DNA of 64,000 nucleotides from contig NZ_JBJKOP010000032.1 in the NCBI RefSeq assembly GCF_046707225.1, positions 62,001-126,000 of the forward strand, in the 5' to 3' direction. The notes under the pieces were generated by a model. That model had not been told where the DNA came from and searched no databases. It saw nothing but the letters and a program-made list of their open reading frames with translations. Positions within the stretch are counted from its first letter, which is position 1; the number at the start of each line of letters is the position of its first letter. Made by a program: the position numbers and the translations under genes. Positions 55,172 to 64,000 of the stretch are shown one piece after another. The stretch is from Caproicibacter sp046707225 (GTDB lineage Bacteria; Bacillota; Clostridia; Oscillospirales; Acutalibacteraceae).

Positions 55172-56095
55172 GTGAAAACAGACCGGCTTCTGGAGATTAT
55201 TATTTATCTGCTGAATCACGAGAAGGCCACGGCGAAACAGCTGGCAGACAAATTCGACGTTTCTGTCCGAACAATCCAGAGAGATGTTGACAGCATTTCT
55301 TTAACCGGAGTTCCGATTTTGGCCGCGACGGGCCTTCATGGCGGTTATTCCATAGATTCCGATTATAAAATCCGAAACCAGTTTATCGGCAAAGAGGATT
55401 TTGCCTGGATTGTCATGGCGTTGAAAAGTTTGAGTACAAGCTGCGAGAATGACAGGCTGAATTTGATTCTGGAGAAATACCGTTCCCTGAACCACGTGGA
55501 TGAGCCGAAAATATTTTTGGATTACAGTGTTACAAGGGAAAATCAAGACGTTTTGCTGCATAACAAAATAATAGAAGAAGCAATTTCACGCTTATTGCAG
55601 ATTCAATTCGATTATCAAAATGTCAAAGGCTCTCTGTCGCGAAAAACCGTGAACCCCTTGATTTTGCGTTTTAAGTGGTACGCATGGTATCTGTTTGCTT
55701 TTGATGTGGAAAAGGAAGAATATCGGACCTATAAAATTGCAAGAATGGCAAATCTTGTGATGACAAACGTTCCATTCCAATCCCCTGATAATGTGGAAGA
55801 ACGATTGGCTGACAGCGATAAAAATTATCTTTGGACCTGCGAAAGCATAGAGGTCTGGTGCAGGGAGGACTCAATCGCGGAGCTTGAGGAGTATTTCCCC
55901 GGGGAAAAGAAAGAACGGCTGAACGACGGAAATTATTTGCTGCACCTGCATGTACCGCCGCAGGAAAAACTGTGGCAGGCCCTGCTTCTCAGTATGGGAC
56001 GCAAAGTCAGAATTTTAAGCCCGAAATCTTATCGGGACAGGCTGGTTCGTACCGCGGCCGAATTTTTATCGAACCATGACATGCTTATGTCGTAA
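55172..56095 (+). CDS. HTH/WYL-domain transcriptional regulator, second
   Basis: 307 residues from GTG 55172 (AAGGAG 8 bp upstream; the frame from 55100 has no ribosome site). HTH: KTDRLLEIIIYLLNHEKATA, KFDVSVRTIQRDVDSI; WYL: IQFDYQNVKGSLSRKTVNPL and WYAWYLFAFDVEKEEYRTYK. It shares the RILSPKSYRDRL end with the gene at 54008. The DUF1579-like gene follows 41 bp later and may be its target. Confidence 0.85.
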   Translation: MKTDRLLEIIIYLLNHEKATAKQLADKFDVSVRTIQRDVDSISLTGVPILAATGLHGGYSIDSDYKIRNQFIGKEDFAWIVMALKSLSTSCENDRLNLILEKYRSLNHVDEPKIFLDYSVTRENQDVLLHNKIIEEAISRLLQIQFDYQNVKGSLSRKTVNPLILRFKWYAWYLFAFDVEKEEYRTYKIARMANLVMTNVPFQSPDNVEERLADSDKNYLWTCESIEVWCREDSIAELEEYFPGEKKERLNDGNYLLHLHVPPQEKLWQALLLSMGRKVRILSPKSYRDRLVRTAAEFLSNHDMLMS

Positions 56096-56136
56096 ATGCT
56101 GTGCTATGATGAGGAAAACTTGAAGGAGTGATTTTT

Positions 56137-56643
56137 ATGAATTCATTTGGCACGGCGCTGATTGCCTCTCAAAAAAATGCGGTGATTCCGGAAGAACAAA
56201 ACCTATTCGGGCAGTTTGTCGGCGATTGGGATTTTGACTGGTATGACAGGATCGGGGCGCATGCGGGAAGGCATGCCAAAGGGGAATGGATTTTTGCGTG
56301 GGTGTTGGAGGGTGCCGCCGTTCAGGATTTGTTTATCTGCCCCTCACGAGAGGAACGGCTGGTTAACAGCCAGCCTGATAACGAGTATGGCACGACAATC
56401 CGAATCTACAATCCCCAAACCTGCGCATGGGATATTTTTTATGGCTGTACTGGGGAAGCCACTCGGCTGGAGGCACGGAAAGAAGACGATAAAATCGTAC
56501 TGACTGAGACCGGTGACAGGAAAATGAAGTGGATTTTTTCAGAGATTACAAAAGATTCTTTTCGCTGGCAATGCGATGATACGGAAGACGGCGTGACATG
56601 GAAGACTTACCGGGAACTTTTTGCGGTGAGGAAAAAAAGATAA
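56137..56643 (+). CDS. DUF1579/lipocalin-like small protein
   Basis: 168 residues from ATG 56137 (AAGGAG about 9 bp upstream). The pattern LFGQFVGDWDFDWYDRIG ... GEWIFAWVLEGAAVQDLFI ... TTIRIYNPQTCAWDIFYGC fits a lipocalin-like beta barrel of uncharacterised family. It is probably cotranscribed with the WYL regulator. No catalytic residues are evident. Confidence 0.65.
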   Translation: MNSFGTALIASQKNAVIPEEQNLFGQFVGDWDFDWYDRIGAHAGRHAKGEWIFAWVLEGAAVQDLFICPSREERLVNSQPDNEYGTTIRIYNPQTCAWDIFYGCTGEATRLEARKEDDKIVLTETGDRKMKWIFSEITKDSFRWQCDDTEDGVTWKTYRELFAVRKKR

Positions 56644-56700
56644 GAACTATTCCTTTACGGTCCATGCGTAAGAAAAATATCCAATGGATCAAATAAAAAA

Positions 56701-56746
56701 GAGAAGGCTCGGCATCAAGAGGAAACTTGAAGCTGAGCCTTTTCTA
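56701..56746 (+). terminator. Terminator after the DUF1579-like gene
   Basis: GAGAAGGCTCGGCATCAAG / CTTGAAGCTGAGCCTTTTC with a T-rich end. Confidence 0.8.
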
Positions 56747-56819
56747 TTCGCAGCAGAAACGGCTGCCGATCTTATTCAAAAAATCCAGGTTTTGCCAACC
56801 TGCGGCAGGTATGGAAGAG

Positions 56820-57644
56820 TTATCCTTTCACAGCCCCGGCGGTCAGGCCTTTCATCAGGCTTTTCTGAAAGATCAGAAAAGCAACGATCACGGGAATCAC
56901 GGCAATCACGGCCGTCGCGGCCATCAAATTCCAATGCGCACCGGCAAACTGCTGGAAATAAACCGACAGCGCCTGAGGAATGTTATGCTTTTTTGTGTCC
57001 TGCAGGAAGAACACCGCCTGGGCGTAGTTGTTCCAGATGCCGAATCCATTCAAAATTACAACGGCGGCAACGGACGGCTTGAGCAGAGGAAACGTGATTT
57101 TCCAGAAAACCCTGAACCAGGAGCATCCGTCGATAATCGCGGCCTCTTCAATCTCCCTTGGCAGGGACTTTACAAATCCCGTAAAGATGAAGACGGAGGA
57201 GGGAAGAGCGATTGTGGCGCAGACCATGCTCATTCCCCAAAGCGTGTTGATCGCGTTCAGACGGATCATCAGAGCATAGAGAGGGACGGTGTTGATGATT
57301 CCCGGGATCATCATGCAGCTCATAAACAGCCAGAACACAAACTTGTTGAATTTATAGTCGAACCGGGCGATGGTGAAGGCGGCCATTGCCCCGAAAATGA
57401 GAATGATCGCCAGCGATTCCACAGTGATGACGGCGGAATTGACAATCGCCGTTCCAATGTGGGATTTCTGCCAGGCATCAATATAGTTTTGAAAATAAAA
57501 ATCCGGTACGAACAGATTTCCCTGGTAAAAGATCCGCTGGGGCTTGTTGAGAGACAGAATCAGAAGGATATAAAACGGAATCAGACAAACGGCGCAGATC
57601 AGAATAATTGCCAGATGTTTCATGAAATTGACTGCAGAATTCAA
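56820..57644 (-). CDS. Oligosaccharide ABC transporter permease (MsmG/MalG type)
   Basis: About 274 residues from TTG 57644 with AAGGAG 8 bp upstream; a GTG at 57653 that overlaps the previous stop is the alternative. Six membrane helices and the EAA loop EEAAIIDGCSWFRVFWKITF that docks with the ATPase. The ATPase gene is not in the window; such importers often share MsmK encoded elsewhere. Last gene of the operon. Confidence 0.88.
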   Translation of the reverse strand: MNSAVNFMKHLAIILICAVCLIPFYILLILSLNKPQRIFYQGNLFVPDFYFQNYIDAWQKSHIGTAIVNSAVITVESLAIILIFGAMAAFTIARFDYKFNKFVFWLFMSCMMIPGIINTVPLYALMIRLNAINTLWGMSMVCATIALPSSVFIFTGFVKSLPREIEEAAIIDGCSWFRVFWKITFPLLKPSVAAVVILNGFGIWNNYAQAVFFLQDTKKHNIPQALSVYFQQFAGAHWNLMAATAVIAVIPVIVAFLIFQKSLMKGLTAGAVKG

Positions 57645-57649
57645 ACCGT

Positions 57650-58516
57650 TCACTCCTTTTCCCGCGTCAGCCGCATCGAAATCATGACGGGAATCAAAAT
57701 GATAAAGAACATGATGATCGCCACGGCGGTGGAATACCCGGTTTTGCTTCCGTAGCACATACGCATGATATATATGCTGAGAGTTTCGGTGGCGTACCCC
57801 GGGCCGCCGTCGGTCAGAGCCATGACAATATCGAAGACGGCAAGGGAACCGATAATGTTTGTAACGACGTTGATCCGGATAGAAGGCAGCAGCATCGGCA
57901 TGGTGACATAGCGAAAGCTGTCCCAGAAACCGGCTCCGTCAATTTTCGCGGATTCGTACAGCTCATCGGGAATATTCTGCAGCCCCGCCAGGTAGATTAC
58001 CATGGTCATACCGGCGTACTGCCATACGTTTACAAGAACAAGCACAACCATACACGCGGTGTAATCCCCAAGCCAGTTGCCGAGAAGCGATGATTTCCCG
58101 ATCAGCTCCAGCGCGTGAAAGACAAATCCGCGGTCCGGCTGCAGCAGCATATACCAGATGTACCCCATGATCAGGGGGCTGATTATGGCGGGCAGATAAA
58201 TCATCACGCGGGCAATGCCTTTTCCCTTGAATTTTCCATTCATTAAAAGCGCGTACCCGAGCCCGACGATATTCAGCAGCGGTGCGCTGCCCAGCGCGAA
58301 GATCAGCGTGTTTTTAATGTCCGAGATGGCCCTGCTGTCCTTAAAAAAATCAAAAAAATTCCGCAGACCGATAAAATTAGCCCGGCTGATGCCGTCCCAG
58401 TCCGTCAGGCTCATCCAGATTCCCTGCGAAAGCGGGTAAAGAAAAAACACCGCGAATAACAGAAAAGCGGGAACGGCCATAAAAGTGTGCAATCCAATTT
58501 TTTTTGTTTTCATCAT
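57650..58516 (-). CDS. Oligosaccharide ABC transporter permease (MsmF/MalF type)
   Basis: 288 residues. Six membrane helices (FLLFAVFFLYPLSQGIWMSL at the N-terminus) and EAA loop YESAKIDGAGFWDSFRYVTM. It partners with the permease directly downstream (gap about 5 bp) and with the binding protein upstream. Confidence 0.9.
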   Translation of the reverse strand: MMKTKKIGLHTFMAVPAFLLFAVFFLYPLSQGIWMSLTDWDGISRANFIGLRNFFDFFKDSRAISDIKNTLIFALGSAPLLNIVGLGYALLMNGKFKGKGIARVMIYLPAIISPLIMGYIWYMLLQPDRGFVFHALELIGKSSLLGNWLGDYTACMVVLVLVNVWQYAGMTMVIYLAGLQNIPDELYESAKIDGAGFWDSFRYVTMPMLLPSIRINVVTNIIGSLAVFDIVMALTDGGPGYATETLSIYIMRMCYGSKTGYSTAVAIIMFFIILIPVMISMRLTREKE

Positions 58517-58535
58517 ACCGGCAGATAACCCCTTT

Positions 58536-58571
58536 TAAAAAACGGAGGGTATCTTTCAAGACACCCCCCGT
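58536..58571 (-). terminator. Attenuator between binding protein and permeases
   Basis: ACGGGGGGTGTCTTGAAAGA and ACCCTCCGTTTTTT on the minus strand form a hairpin with T6. Readthrough would limit permease levels relative to binding protein. Confidence 0.65.
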
Positions 58572-58598
58572 GCAAAATGTCTTCGCTTATTTCATGGC

Positions 58599-59936
58599 TT
58601 ATTTCATGCCGTCGTCCCAAGCTTTTTGGTACGCGGTGGCAAAGGTTTCCGGCGTGTATTTTCCGCCGAGCAGGTCCTGCACCATGCGGCCCGCGTCGTC
58701 GCCGGAAAATCCGGCCGGCTTTTCATTGGTGAAATCGATGTTGACGGCGGATTTCAGGGCGGTGGTGACCTCATTTGCCAGAAGCGCCGGCGCCCAATCG
58801 GCCTGAACATCCGTGAAGGCGGAGGGAGCTCCCGCGGCTTCGCTGTATTTTTTCTGGTTTTCCGGTTTAAACAGATAATTTAAAAATTCGATGGCCTCAG
58901 CTTTATGCTTTGTTGTGGCGGAAATGGAATAACCGGAATCCTCCGCGCTTAAAATGACCGGTTTGGATTTCGGCATATAAGACGGATAAGGAGCAAAGCC
59001 AATTTTGCTCACGATATTGGGGTCGGCGTCCGTCAGGCTGGACAGAACCCACATGCCGTTGCTGAACATGGCGGCTTTTCCCGTGACGAAATCCTGTACG
59101 CAGTTATCGTTGGTCGCGGTCAAAGCGTCGGAGTTGATGAGACCCTTGCTTTTCAGTTCCAGCAGGTCTTTTGCAAATACGGCCATGGGTCCGTCGGCAG
59201 CGCCGAAGTTCAGCTTTTCCTTGTCGTTGTCGAGCATCGCTTTTCTCGCATCGACCGTACCGAGCGTCTGCTTTATGTAGCCGTGCGGAATGAATTCAAT
59301 CAGGTGCCCCAGGGACCATGCTTCCTTTCCGAAGATAAACCAGGGGGTCACGCCGGGTTTCTTTTGTTTGATGGTTTCCAGATTCTTTTCAAATTCTTCC
59401 CAGGTGGTTGCCTGCTTTAAGCCCAACTCGCTGAAAATATCTTTGTTGTAAAAGAATCCGGCCATTGTCATGTTGGTGCAGACACGGTACTGCTTTCCGG
59501 TCTTTACATCGGTGCAGTCGGCCTTCATCGCGGCGGAGAGTCTACTCCACCAGTCTGTCTGGTCGGACAGGTCAAGGTATTTACCCTGATCGACGTAACC
59601 CTGTTCGTAGGTCGTCATGATGTCGGGAACCTCACCGGACGCAAACTTAATCTTGATGATGTTACTGGCGTCTTTCTGGTACTCCTGTTCCACCGTGATC
59701 TTGTCCTGGGACGAATTAAAATCATTGATGATTTCATTCATGACATCGATGGTTTCGATTTTGCCCGTGAACAGTTTCAGGGTTACTTTACCCCCGGAAT
59801 CCGACTGCGAGCCTGCTTCGGAAGACGAGGCCCCCTGAGGCTGAGACGACGCGGATGGGCTGACCGACGTAGCACATCCGGAAAATGTTCCCCCAAGAAG
59901 CGCCGCACTCAACAGTACGGCTAAAAGTTTTTTCAA
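58599..59936 (-). CDS. Oligosaccharide-binding lipoprotein (MsmE type)
   Basis: 445 residues. Lipobox SGC at about residue 21 after LLAVLLSAALLGGTF, then a Ser/Gln-rich linker and a family 1 extracellular solute-binding fold (VTLKLFTGKIETIDVMNEII, FASGEVPDIMTTYEQGY, TMAGFFYNKDIFSELGL, GKAAMFSNGMWVLSSL). Given GH66, GH15 and GH13 enzymes nearby, isomaltooligosaccharides are the likely ligand. First gene of its operon, with AAAGGAGG before the ATG. Confidence 0.9.
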   Translation of the reverse strand: MKKLLAVLLSAALLGGTFSGCATSVSPSASSQPQGASSSEAGSQSDSGGKVTLKLFTGKIETIDVMNEIINDFNSSQDKITVEQEYQKDASNIIKIKFASGEVPDIMTTYEQGYVDQGKYLDLSDQTDWWSRLSAAMKADCTDVKTGKQYRVCTNMTMAGFFYNKDIFSELGLKQATTWEEFEKNLETIKQKKPGVTPWFIFGKEAWSLGHLIEFIPHGYIKQTLGTVDARKAMLDNDKEKLNFGAADGPMAVFAKDLLELKSKGLINSDALTATNDNCVQDFVTGKAAMFSNGMWVLSSLTDADPNIVSKIGFAPYPSYMPKSKPVILSAEDSGYSISATTKHKAEAIEFLNYLFKPENQKKYSEAAGAPSAFTDVQADWAPALLANEVTTALKSAVNIDFTNEKPAGFSGDDAGRMVQDLLGGKYTPETFATAYQKAWDDGMK

Positions 59937-60059
59937 TGAAAATTCCTCCTTTAAAATTCAACATGCCTCCTTTTTTAAGAGTAACATGTTTGCAAAGAAA
60001 AGAAAATTCCCGCTTTATTAGATAATAGTTTGAGTTTTTTGGATTGATTATTGGTTCAA

Positions 60060-60088
60060 TTGCTTAACGGCCGGATTGTTGATATAAT
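60060..60088 (+). promoter_or_regulatory. Promoter of the two-component operon
   Basis: TTGCTT (60060-60065), 17 bp, TATAAT (60083-60088), then AAGGGGG before ATG 60112. Confidence 0.65.
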
Positions 60089-60111
60089 GTTAATAAAGGG
60101 GGACGGCGTTG

Positions 60112-61968
60112 ATGAAAAAACGATTTTTTCACCCCTATCGCAGTTGGAGCATTCGGCGAAAGCTGCTGGTGATCATTTCTCTGCTGATTGTCTTGTCCGT
60201 GACGCTGGTATCCGTATTAAGCTATAACCGGTATACGAATTATTTTACGGAGCAGACCAAAGAACAGACCCAGCAGATTATCGACCAGATCAGCATGAAT
60301 GTGGATACCTACCTCAAAGAGCTTTTTCGGCTCAGCCTGACACCCTATTATAATAACAGTGTCATGGAGGAACTGGAAAGTCAACCCCAAAACGATATGG
60401 ATAAGCTGGAAAAGCAGCGAAAAATCGAAAGTTATCTGGGCTCCGTTATGATATTGCCCCGCGACGATATTCTGCGCGTCTATATCCTGACGGACAGCGG
60501 CGTTTACTCCAATATAAAAACGCCCTATAATATGGCGGATTACCTTGATTACACGAAATCTTCGTGGTATCGGCAGGCCCTTTCCACGCAGCAACAGATT
60601 TTTCTTCCCGTCCATTCGGAAAAGGTCTTCGGAAACGATAAAACGCAGATTTTTTCCTTTGTTCAGAGTCTTCGAAGCAAAGAGGATAATTCCAGGGTTC
60701 TCGGCGTGATCAAGGTTGACGCGAATTACGCGGAAATTAAAACCATTTGCGATAAGGTTCAGCTGGAGGACGGCAGCGCGCTTTTTATTATCGACCAGGA
60801 TAAAAACATTATCTACCAGAACAGCAGATTTACGGTCGGAAAGCTGGATGACCCGATTTATCAGGCTGCTCTGGAGACGGACGGCAGCAGGATTTCTTTG
60901 ATTGGCGGGACAAAATATGTCATCAACACTTCTACCCTGAGTACGACAAGCTGGAAAATCGCGAAAGTCAGTTCTTACAACCAGCTGAACCGGTATTTTT
61001 TGGAAACCAGGAACGCCGCGTTTGTCGCCGCGCTGATCTGCGCGGCCGCCGCCGTCTTTGTGCTGGTCCTGTTTGCAAACAGCTTTTTAAATCCTATTTT
61101 CACGATCGTCAGGCGAATGCGGGAGGTGCAGGATGGCGACCTGTCGGTGCAGGTTCCGGTGAAAAATCATGATGAAATCGGGTATTTAACCGAATCTTTC
61201 AATACGATGGTGAACAGACTCCGGAAAACGGTGCGTAAAAACACCCGGCTTGTCAAGGAGGTCTATCAGTCGCGCTATCTGCAAAAGGAAGCGCAGTACA
61301 ACGTGCTGTGCAGTCAGATTAAGCCGCATTTTTTGTATAACACGCTCAATACGATCAGCTTATTGATTAAGTGCGGGGAGCAGGACGAGGCGATCCGCAG
61401 CATAGAAGATTTTTCGTTTTTTCTCCGGGGAGTCATGAACACCGACAAGGACATTCCGCTGTCCGCGGAGCTGAAGCTGGTGGATGCTTATCTGAGTCTG
61501 CAAAAGACCCGGTATGAAGACCGCTTTTTGTACCGGATTGAGATTCCGGAGCGCTTTTTGAAGTATGAAATTCCTGCCTTGACGCTGCAGCCGATCGTGG
61601 AAAACGCCATTATTCACGGCTGCGAGATGAAACGGGGGAATTCCGTTATTCAGATCGGCTGTAAAGAGGAGAAAAACTGCTTTGTGATTTCCGTTGAGGA
61701 TAACGGCAAAGGAATGGAACAGGCACAGGTGGAAGAACTGAACCGTATGTTTCGGGTCTCTTCTTCTCAAGCTTCTGACCGGGGAGAGGATGTTTTGAAC
61801 GAAAGCATCGGGCTGATGAATGTGAATTCCAGACTGCAGCTGAAATTCGGGGCGGAATATGGGATCAGTATTGCTTCAAAAACCAATGAGGGCACCTGTG
61901 TTTCTTTGCGTATGCCGATCAACGGCAGGAAAGGAGAGTCGACCGATGTATTCCTTAATGATTGTTGA
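60112..61968 (+). CDS. Sensor histidine kinase (YesM type)
   Basis: 618 residues from ATG 60112. Membrane helix at about 20-40, an extracellular Cache-like sensor of about 240 residues, a second helix (AAFVAALICAAAAVFVLVLF), a HAMP domain (FTIVRRMREVQDGDLSVQVP) and a His_kinase domain with IKPHFLYNTLNTI (the phosphoacceptor His) and an ATPase with N-box TLQPIVENAIIHG and SVEDNGKGM. It senses sugar or a transport state outside the cell and phosphorylates the overlapping response regulator. Divergent from the ABC importer it likely controls. Confidence 0.92.
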   Translation: MKKRFFHPYRSWSIRRKLLVIISLLIVLSVTLVSVLSYNRYTNYFTEQTKEQTQQIIDQISMNVDTYLKELFRLSLTPYYNNSVMEELESQPQNDMDKLEKQRKIESYLGSVMILPRDDILRVYILTDSGVYSNIKTPYNMADYLDYTKSSWYRQALSTQQQIFLPVHSEKVFGNDKTQIFSFVQSLRSKEDNSRVLGVIKVDANYAEIKTICDKVQLEDGSALFIIDQDKNIIYQNSRFTVGKLDDPIYQAALETDGSRISLIGGTKYVINTSTLSTTSWKIAKVSSYNQLNRYFLETRNAAFVAALICAAAAVFVLVLFANSFLNPIFTIVRRMREVQDGDLSVQVPVKNHDEIGYLTESFNTMVNRLRKTVRKNTRLVKEVYQSRYLQKEAQYNVLCSQIKPHFLYNTLNTISLLIKCGEQDEAIRSIEDFSFFLRGVMNTDKDIPLSAELKLVDAYLSLQKTRYEDRFLYRIEIPERFLKYEIPALTLQPIVENAIIHGCEMKRGNSVIQIGCKEEKNCFVISVEDNGKGMEQAQVEELNRMFRVSSSQASDRGEDVLNESIGLMNVNSRLQLKFGAEYGISIASKTNEGTCVSLRMPINGRKGESTDVFLNDC

Positions 61969-63538
61969 CGACGAACCGCTGATGGTGAAATATTTTAAAA
62001 ACAGTATTGAAAGGATTGCTCCGGAGTGGCAGGTTTCCGGCATTGCGCTGGACGGCCTGCAGGCAGTTGAACTGCTGCAGCGGCAGAGTTTTGAACTGGT
62101 GGTCACGGACATTCGGATGCCGGAAATGGACGGCCTGGAGCTCGCAAAATTTATCAGCGAAATCCATCCGCAGACCAGGGTCGTGATTATTTCCGGCTTT
62201 GATGATTTTGACTATGCGCAGAGGGCCATTCGCTGCGGCGTTTCGGATTATCTTTTAAAACCGATCAGCGATCAGAGCATCGCCGATACGCTGAAGAAAA
62301 TTTCCGAGCAGATCCGCTCGGCTCAGGCAAAACTTGTTTCGGAGGATTTCCTTGTCAAAGAGAGTTTGACGGACCCGGAGCTGCGGTCCCGGTTTTTAAG
62401 TTCGGTGATCCATCAGGAGAACTCCGGCATGAAATCGATTTATTCCGTCATGGCAGGCAAAAAGATGGAGCTGCTTCAGCAGGCATGTTCTTGCGTGGGG
62501 ATATTCGGCGTCGATTCGGCCGTTTTGATGACCGAGGGAAAAAGCTATCAGGAAACGGAGTCGTATCAAATGCGCTTGAATCAGATCTGCATGGAAAACT
62601 GCAAAGACGACCCCAACTCCGCGGTATGTTACTGCGACGGAGACAACACGGCCGTTTTAATCTGTTCCCGGGAAAAAGAAGAGATGCTCGAAAAGGCTCG
62701 GCGGTTTTACAAAGAGGTGCGTTCCCAAATGGAACGCGACTATTCTGTTCCGATACTAAATGCGATTGGTACGGTGGAACATGATATTCTGTGCCTGCGG
62801 AATTCCTACGAAGCCGCGTCGCAGAATTTCATCCTGGCTTTTTTGCAGCAGCCGGGGCTCTCTTCGGGGGAGGAAGGCCGGAATCCGGCCGCCGGCTTTG
62901 CGGGGCTCGCGTCTTCGGTTTATTCCGACTACGTATCGGGCAATGATTCCGGGATTTACGCCGCTCTCAATGAATTTTTTCAAGGTATGCCGGACTCTGC
63001 CGACCCTCTGGTTTCCGCGCGTTTCGGCCTTTCGCTTCTGCAGCAGATTTCGAAGCGGGGCAAAGTCAAAAGAAATCGTTTGGATAGAGGTTTTCAGCAG
63101 CTTGCGCTGTCATGGCAGAAAACGCGCGGCAAGGCGACGGGAGATGGAATGGCGGACGCGGTTTATCAGGCGATCCTGGCGCTGAATCAGGATGAAAAGT
63201 TCCAGCTTGCCGACGACGGCAATCAGTTGGCGGAACGGGCCAAGGAATACATTGCCGCCCATTACAGCGAACCGATCAGTCTTACACTGATCGCTGAAAA
63301 ATTGGGGGTTTCGTCCAGCTATTTAAGCGATCTGTTTCACAGGGAAGTGGGGGAGCCTTACTCCAAATTTGTTACCCGGGTCAGAATGGAACAGGCAATT
63401 ATGAGAATGAAAGCGGACCCGAACAAGAAAATCTATACGTTAGCCGCGGAGGTTGGGTTTATCAATTCCAAGCATTTTAATTCGGTTTTTAAGAAATTCT
63501 ACCATGTTACTCCTACAGAATACTTTAAAACCCTGTGA
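61946..63538 (+). CDS. AraC-type response regulator (YesN type)
   Basis: 530 residues from ATG 61946 (AAAGGAG upstream), overlapping the kinase by 23 bp. Receiver: MIVDDEPLMV, phosphoacceptor Asp in VVTDIRMPEMDG, VIISGFDDFDYAQ, and Lys in DYLLKPI. A middle linker of 250 residues, then two AraC HTH motifs: ISLTLIAEKLGVSSSYLSDL and IYTLAAEVGFINSKHFNSVF with the end FKKFYHVTPTEYF. It should activate the binding-protein operon and perhaps the glucan enzymes. Confidence 0.93.
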   Translation: MYSLMIVDDEPLMVKYFKNSIERIAPEWQVSGIALDGLQAVELLQRQSFELVVTDIRMPEMDGLELAKFISEIHPQTRVVIISGFDDFDYAQRAIRCGVSDYLLKPISDQSIADTLKKISEQIRSAQAKLVSEDFLVKESLTDPELRSRFLSSVIHQENSGMKSIYSVMAGKKMELLQQACSCVGIFGVDSAVLMTEGKSYQETESYQMRLNQICMENCKDDPNSAVCYCDGDNTAVLICSREKEEMLEKARRFYKEVRSQMERDYSVPILNAIGTVEHDILCLRNSYEAASQNFILAFLQQPGLSSGEEGRNPAAGFAGLASSVYSDYVSGNDSGIYAALNEFFQGMPDSADPLVSARFGLSLLQQISKRGKVKRNRLDRGFQQLALSWQKTRGKATGDGMADAVYQAILALNQDEKFQLADDGNQLAERAKEYIAAHYSEPISLTLIAEKLGVSSSYLSDLFHREVGEPYSKFVTRVRMEQAIMRMKADPNKKIYTLAAEVGFINSKHFNSVFKKFYHVTPTEYFKTL

Positions 63539-63557
63539 CTCCTCAATAATAATGTGC

Positions 63558-63605
63558 AAAAATGCGCCTTGAGCGGGCGTTAAAACCCGCTTTCAGGCGC
63601 ATTTT
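63558..63605. terminator. Terminator between YesN-type and GH13 genes
   Basis: AAAAATGCGCCT / AGGCGCATTTT enclose an inner AGCGGG/CCCGCT stem; A and T runs on both sides allow use by both convergent genes. Confidence 0.85.
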
Positions 63606-63637
63606 CTTGTTGTTGAAGCTTCAAGGCGCTTTTCGGC

Positions 63638-64000
63638 TCAGCTTAACAGGTAGACGCGGCTTTCGAAAGGAGGAAGAGCCATCGTTTTCGAGAGAATCCG
63701 GTTTTCACATGCCGGATCGTTTGAAATGAGCAGAGTTCCGGATGGATCGACGGAATCCGGAAGCCTGACCTGCGCGGCTTCTTTGCTGAAATTCAGAACC
63801 ATAAGCAGAGTCTGGTCATGATACTCTCTCTCAAAGCAGATGACCTGTTCGTGGCCTTCCAGCAATGGGCGGTAGAAACCGTAAATCAGCGCCGGGAATT
63901 TCCGGCGCAGCCGGATCATTTTCCGGTAATAATGAAAAACGGAGTCCGGGTCGGAAAGGTTTTGGCTGACGTTGATCCGGCGATAGTTTGGATTGACCGG
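63638..64000 (-). CDS. GH13 oligo-1,6-glucosidase-like, C-terminal part
   Basis: The minus-strand frame runs in from beyond the window with PVNPNYRRINVSQNLSDPDS and VFHYYRKMIRLRRKFPALIYG, the end of the barrel typical of GH13_31 oligo-1,6-glucosidase/dextran glucosidase, then a small beta-sandwich (LLMVLNFSKEAAQVRLP, ESRVYLL). Intracellular cleavage of isomaltooligosaccharides fits the adjoining transporter. Catalytic residues lie outside the window. Confidence 0.85.
   Translation of the reverse strand, partial: PVNPNYRRINVSQNLSDPDSVFHYYRKMIRLRRKFPALIYGFYRPLLEGHEQVICFEREYHDQTLLMVLNFSKEAAQVRLPDSVDPSGTLLISNDPACENRILSKTMALPPFESRVYLLS

Overview
The window looks like the chromosome of an anaerobic, low-to-mid GC Clostridia member, probably Oscillospiraceae-like. 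The evidence is the oxygen-defence set (superoxide reductase, rubrerythrin, encapsulated ferritin), AGGAGG-type ribosome sites, ChW-like repeats, a MobP-type relaxase and many clostridial sugar genes. The genus cannot be fixed from sequence alone.

Layout. 1-11.5 kb is accessory DNA: an XRE regulator, a frameshifted HipA-like kinase, a large ChW-repeat/C39-peptidase protein facing a lipoprotein, then a mobilization module (oriT-like hairpins, accessory protein, relaxase, small proteins) and a tyrosine integrase lying against the 3' end of tRNA-Leu. 11.9-19.4 kb is mostly core: an M23 peptidase, a sugar transferase, glucokinase, aldose epimerase, then an encapsulin operon (ferritin-like cargo, shell, superoxide reductase, rubrerythrin) behind a PerR/Fur-like box, and tRNA-Gly. 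19.4-28.2 kb is accessory and decayed: a LexA-boxed DinB fragment, an IS5 fragment, a cassette-like run of small minus-strand genes separated by a recurring motif, a broken second copy of the ChW/lipoprotein locus carrying an IS630 remnant, and an IS256 remnant. 28.4-32.2 kb holds a long FtsA-like protein, glycerol dehydrogenase and transposase debris.

32.4-42 kb is a minus-strand sugar operon (ATPase, permease, binding protein, second permease, GH3, esterase-like hydrolase, HAD mutase/phosphatase). It is divergent from a LacI-type regulator, with two ATGAAAATTTTCAT-like palindromes between them. 42.2-48.2 kb encodes two secreted enzymes for alpha-1,6-glucan: a GH66 protein of cycloisomaltooligosaccharide glucanotransferase type and a GH15 glucodextranase-like protein, both with CBM35-like modules. 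48.7-56.6 kb is a mixed set of small regulators and enzymes; two inverted 103-bp MITEs flank a GNAT, a serine hydrolase and a flavin reductase. 56.8-64 kb has an oligosaccharide ABC importer, a divergent YesM/YesN-type two-component system and the C-terminal end of a GH13 oligo-1,6-glucosidase running off the window.

How it may work together: extracellular GH66 and GH15 enzymes would cut dextran-like glucan, the 58-kb importer would take up the products under YesMN control, and GH13, epimerase and glucokinase would feed glucose into glycolysis. The best candidates for something undescribed are the duplicated ChW-C39/lipoprotein locus, the repeat-punctuated cassette array, and the MITE-bounded gene block whose ends match the IS630 remnant.
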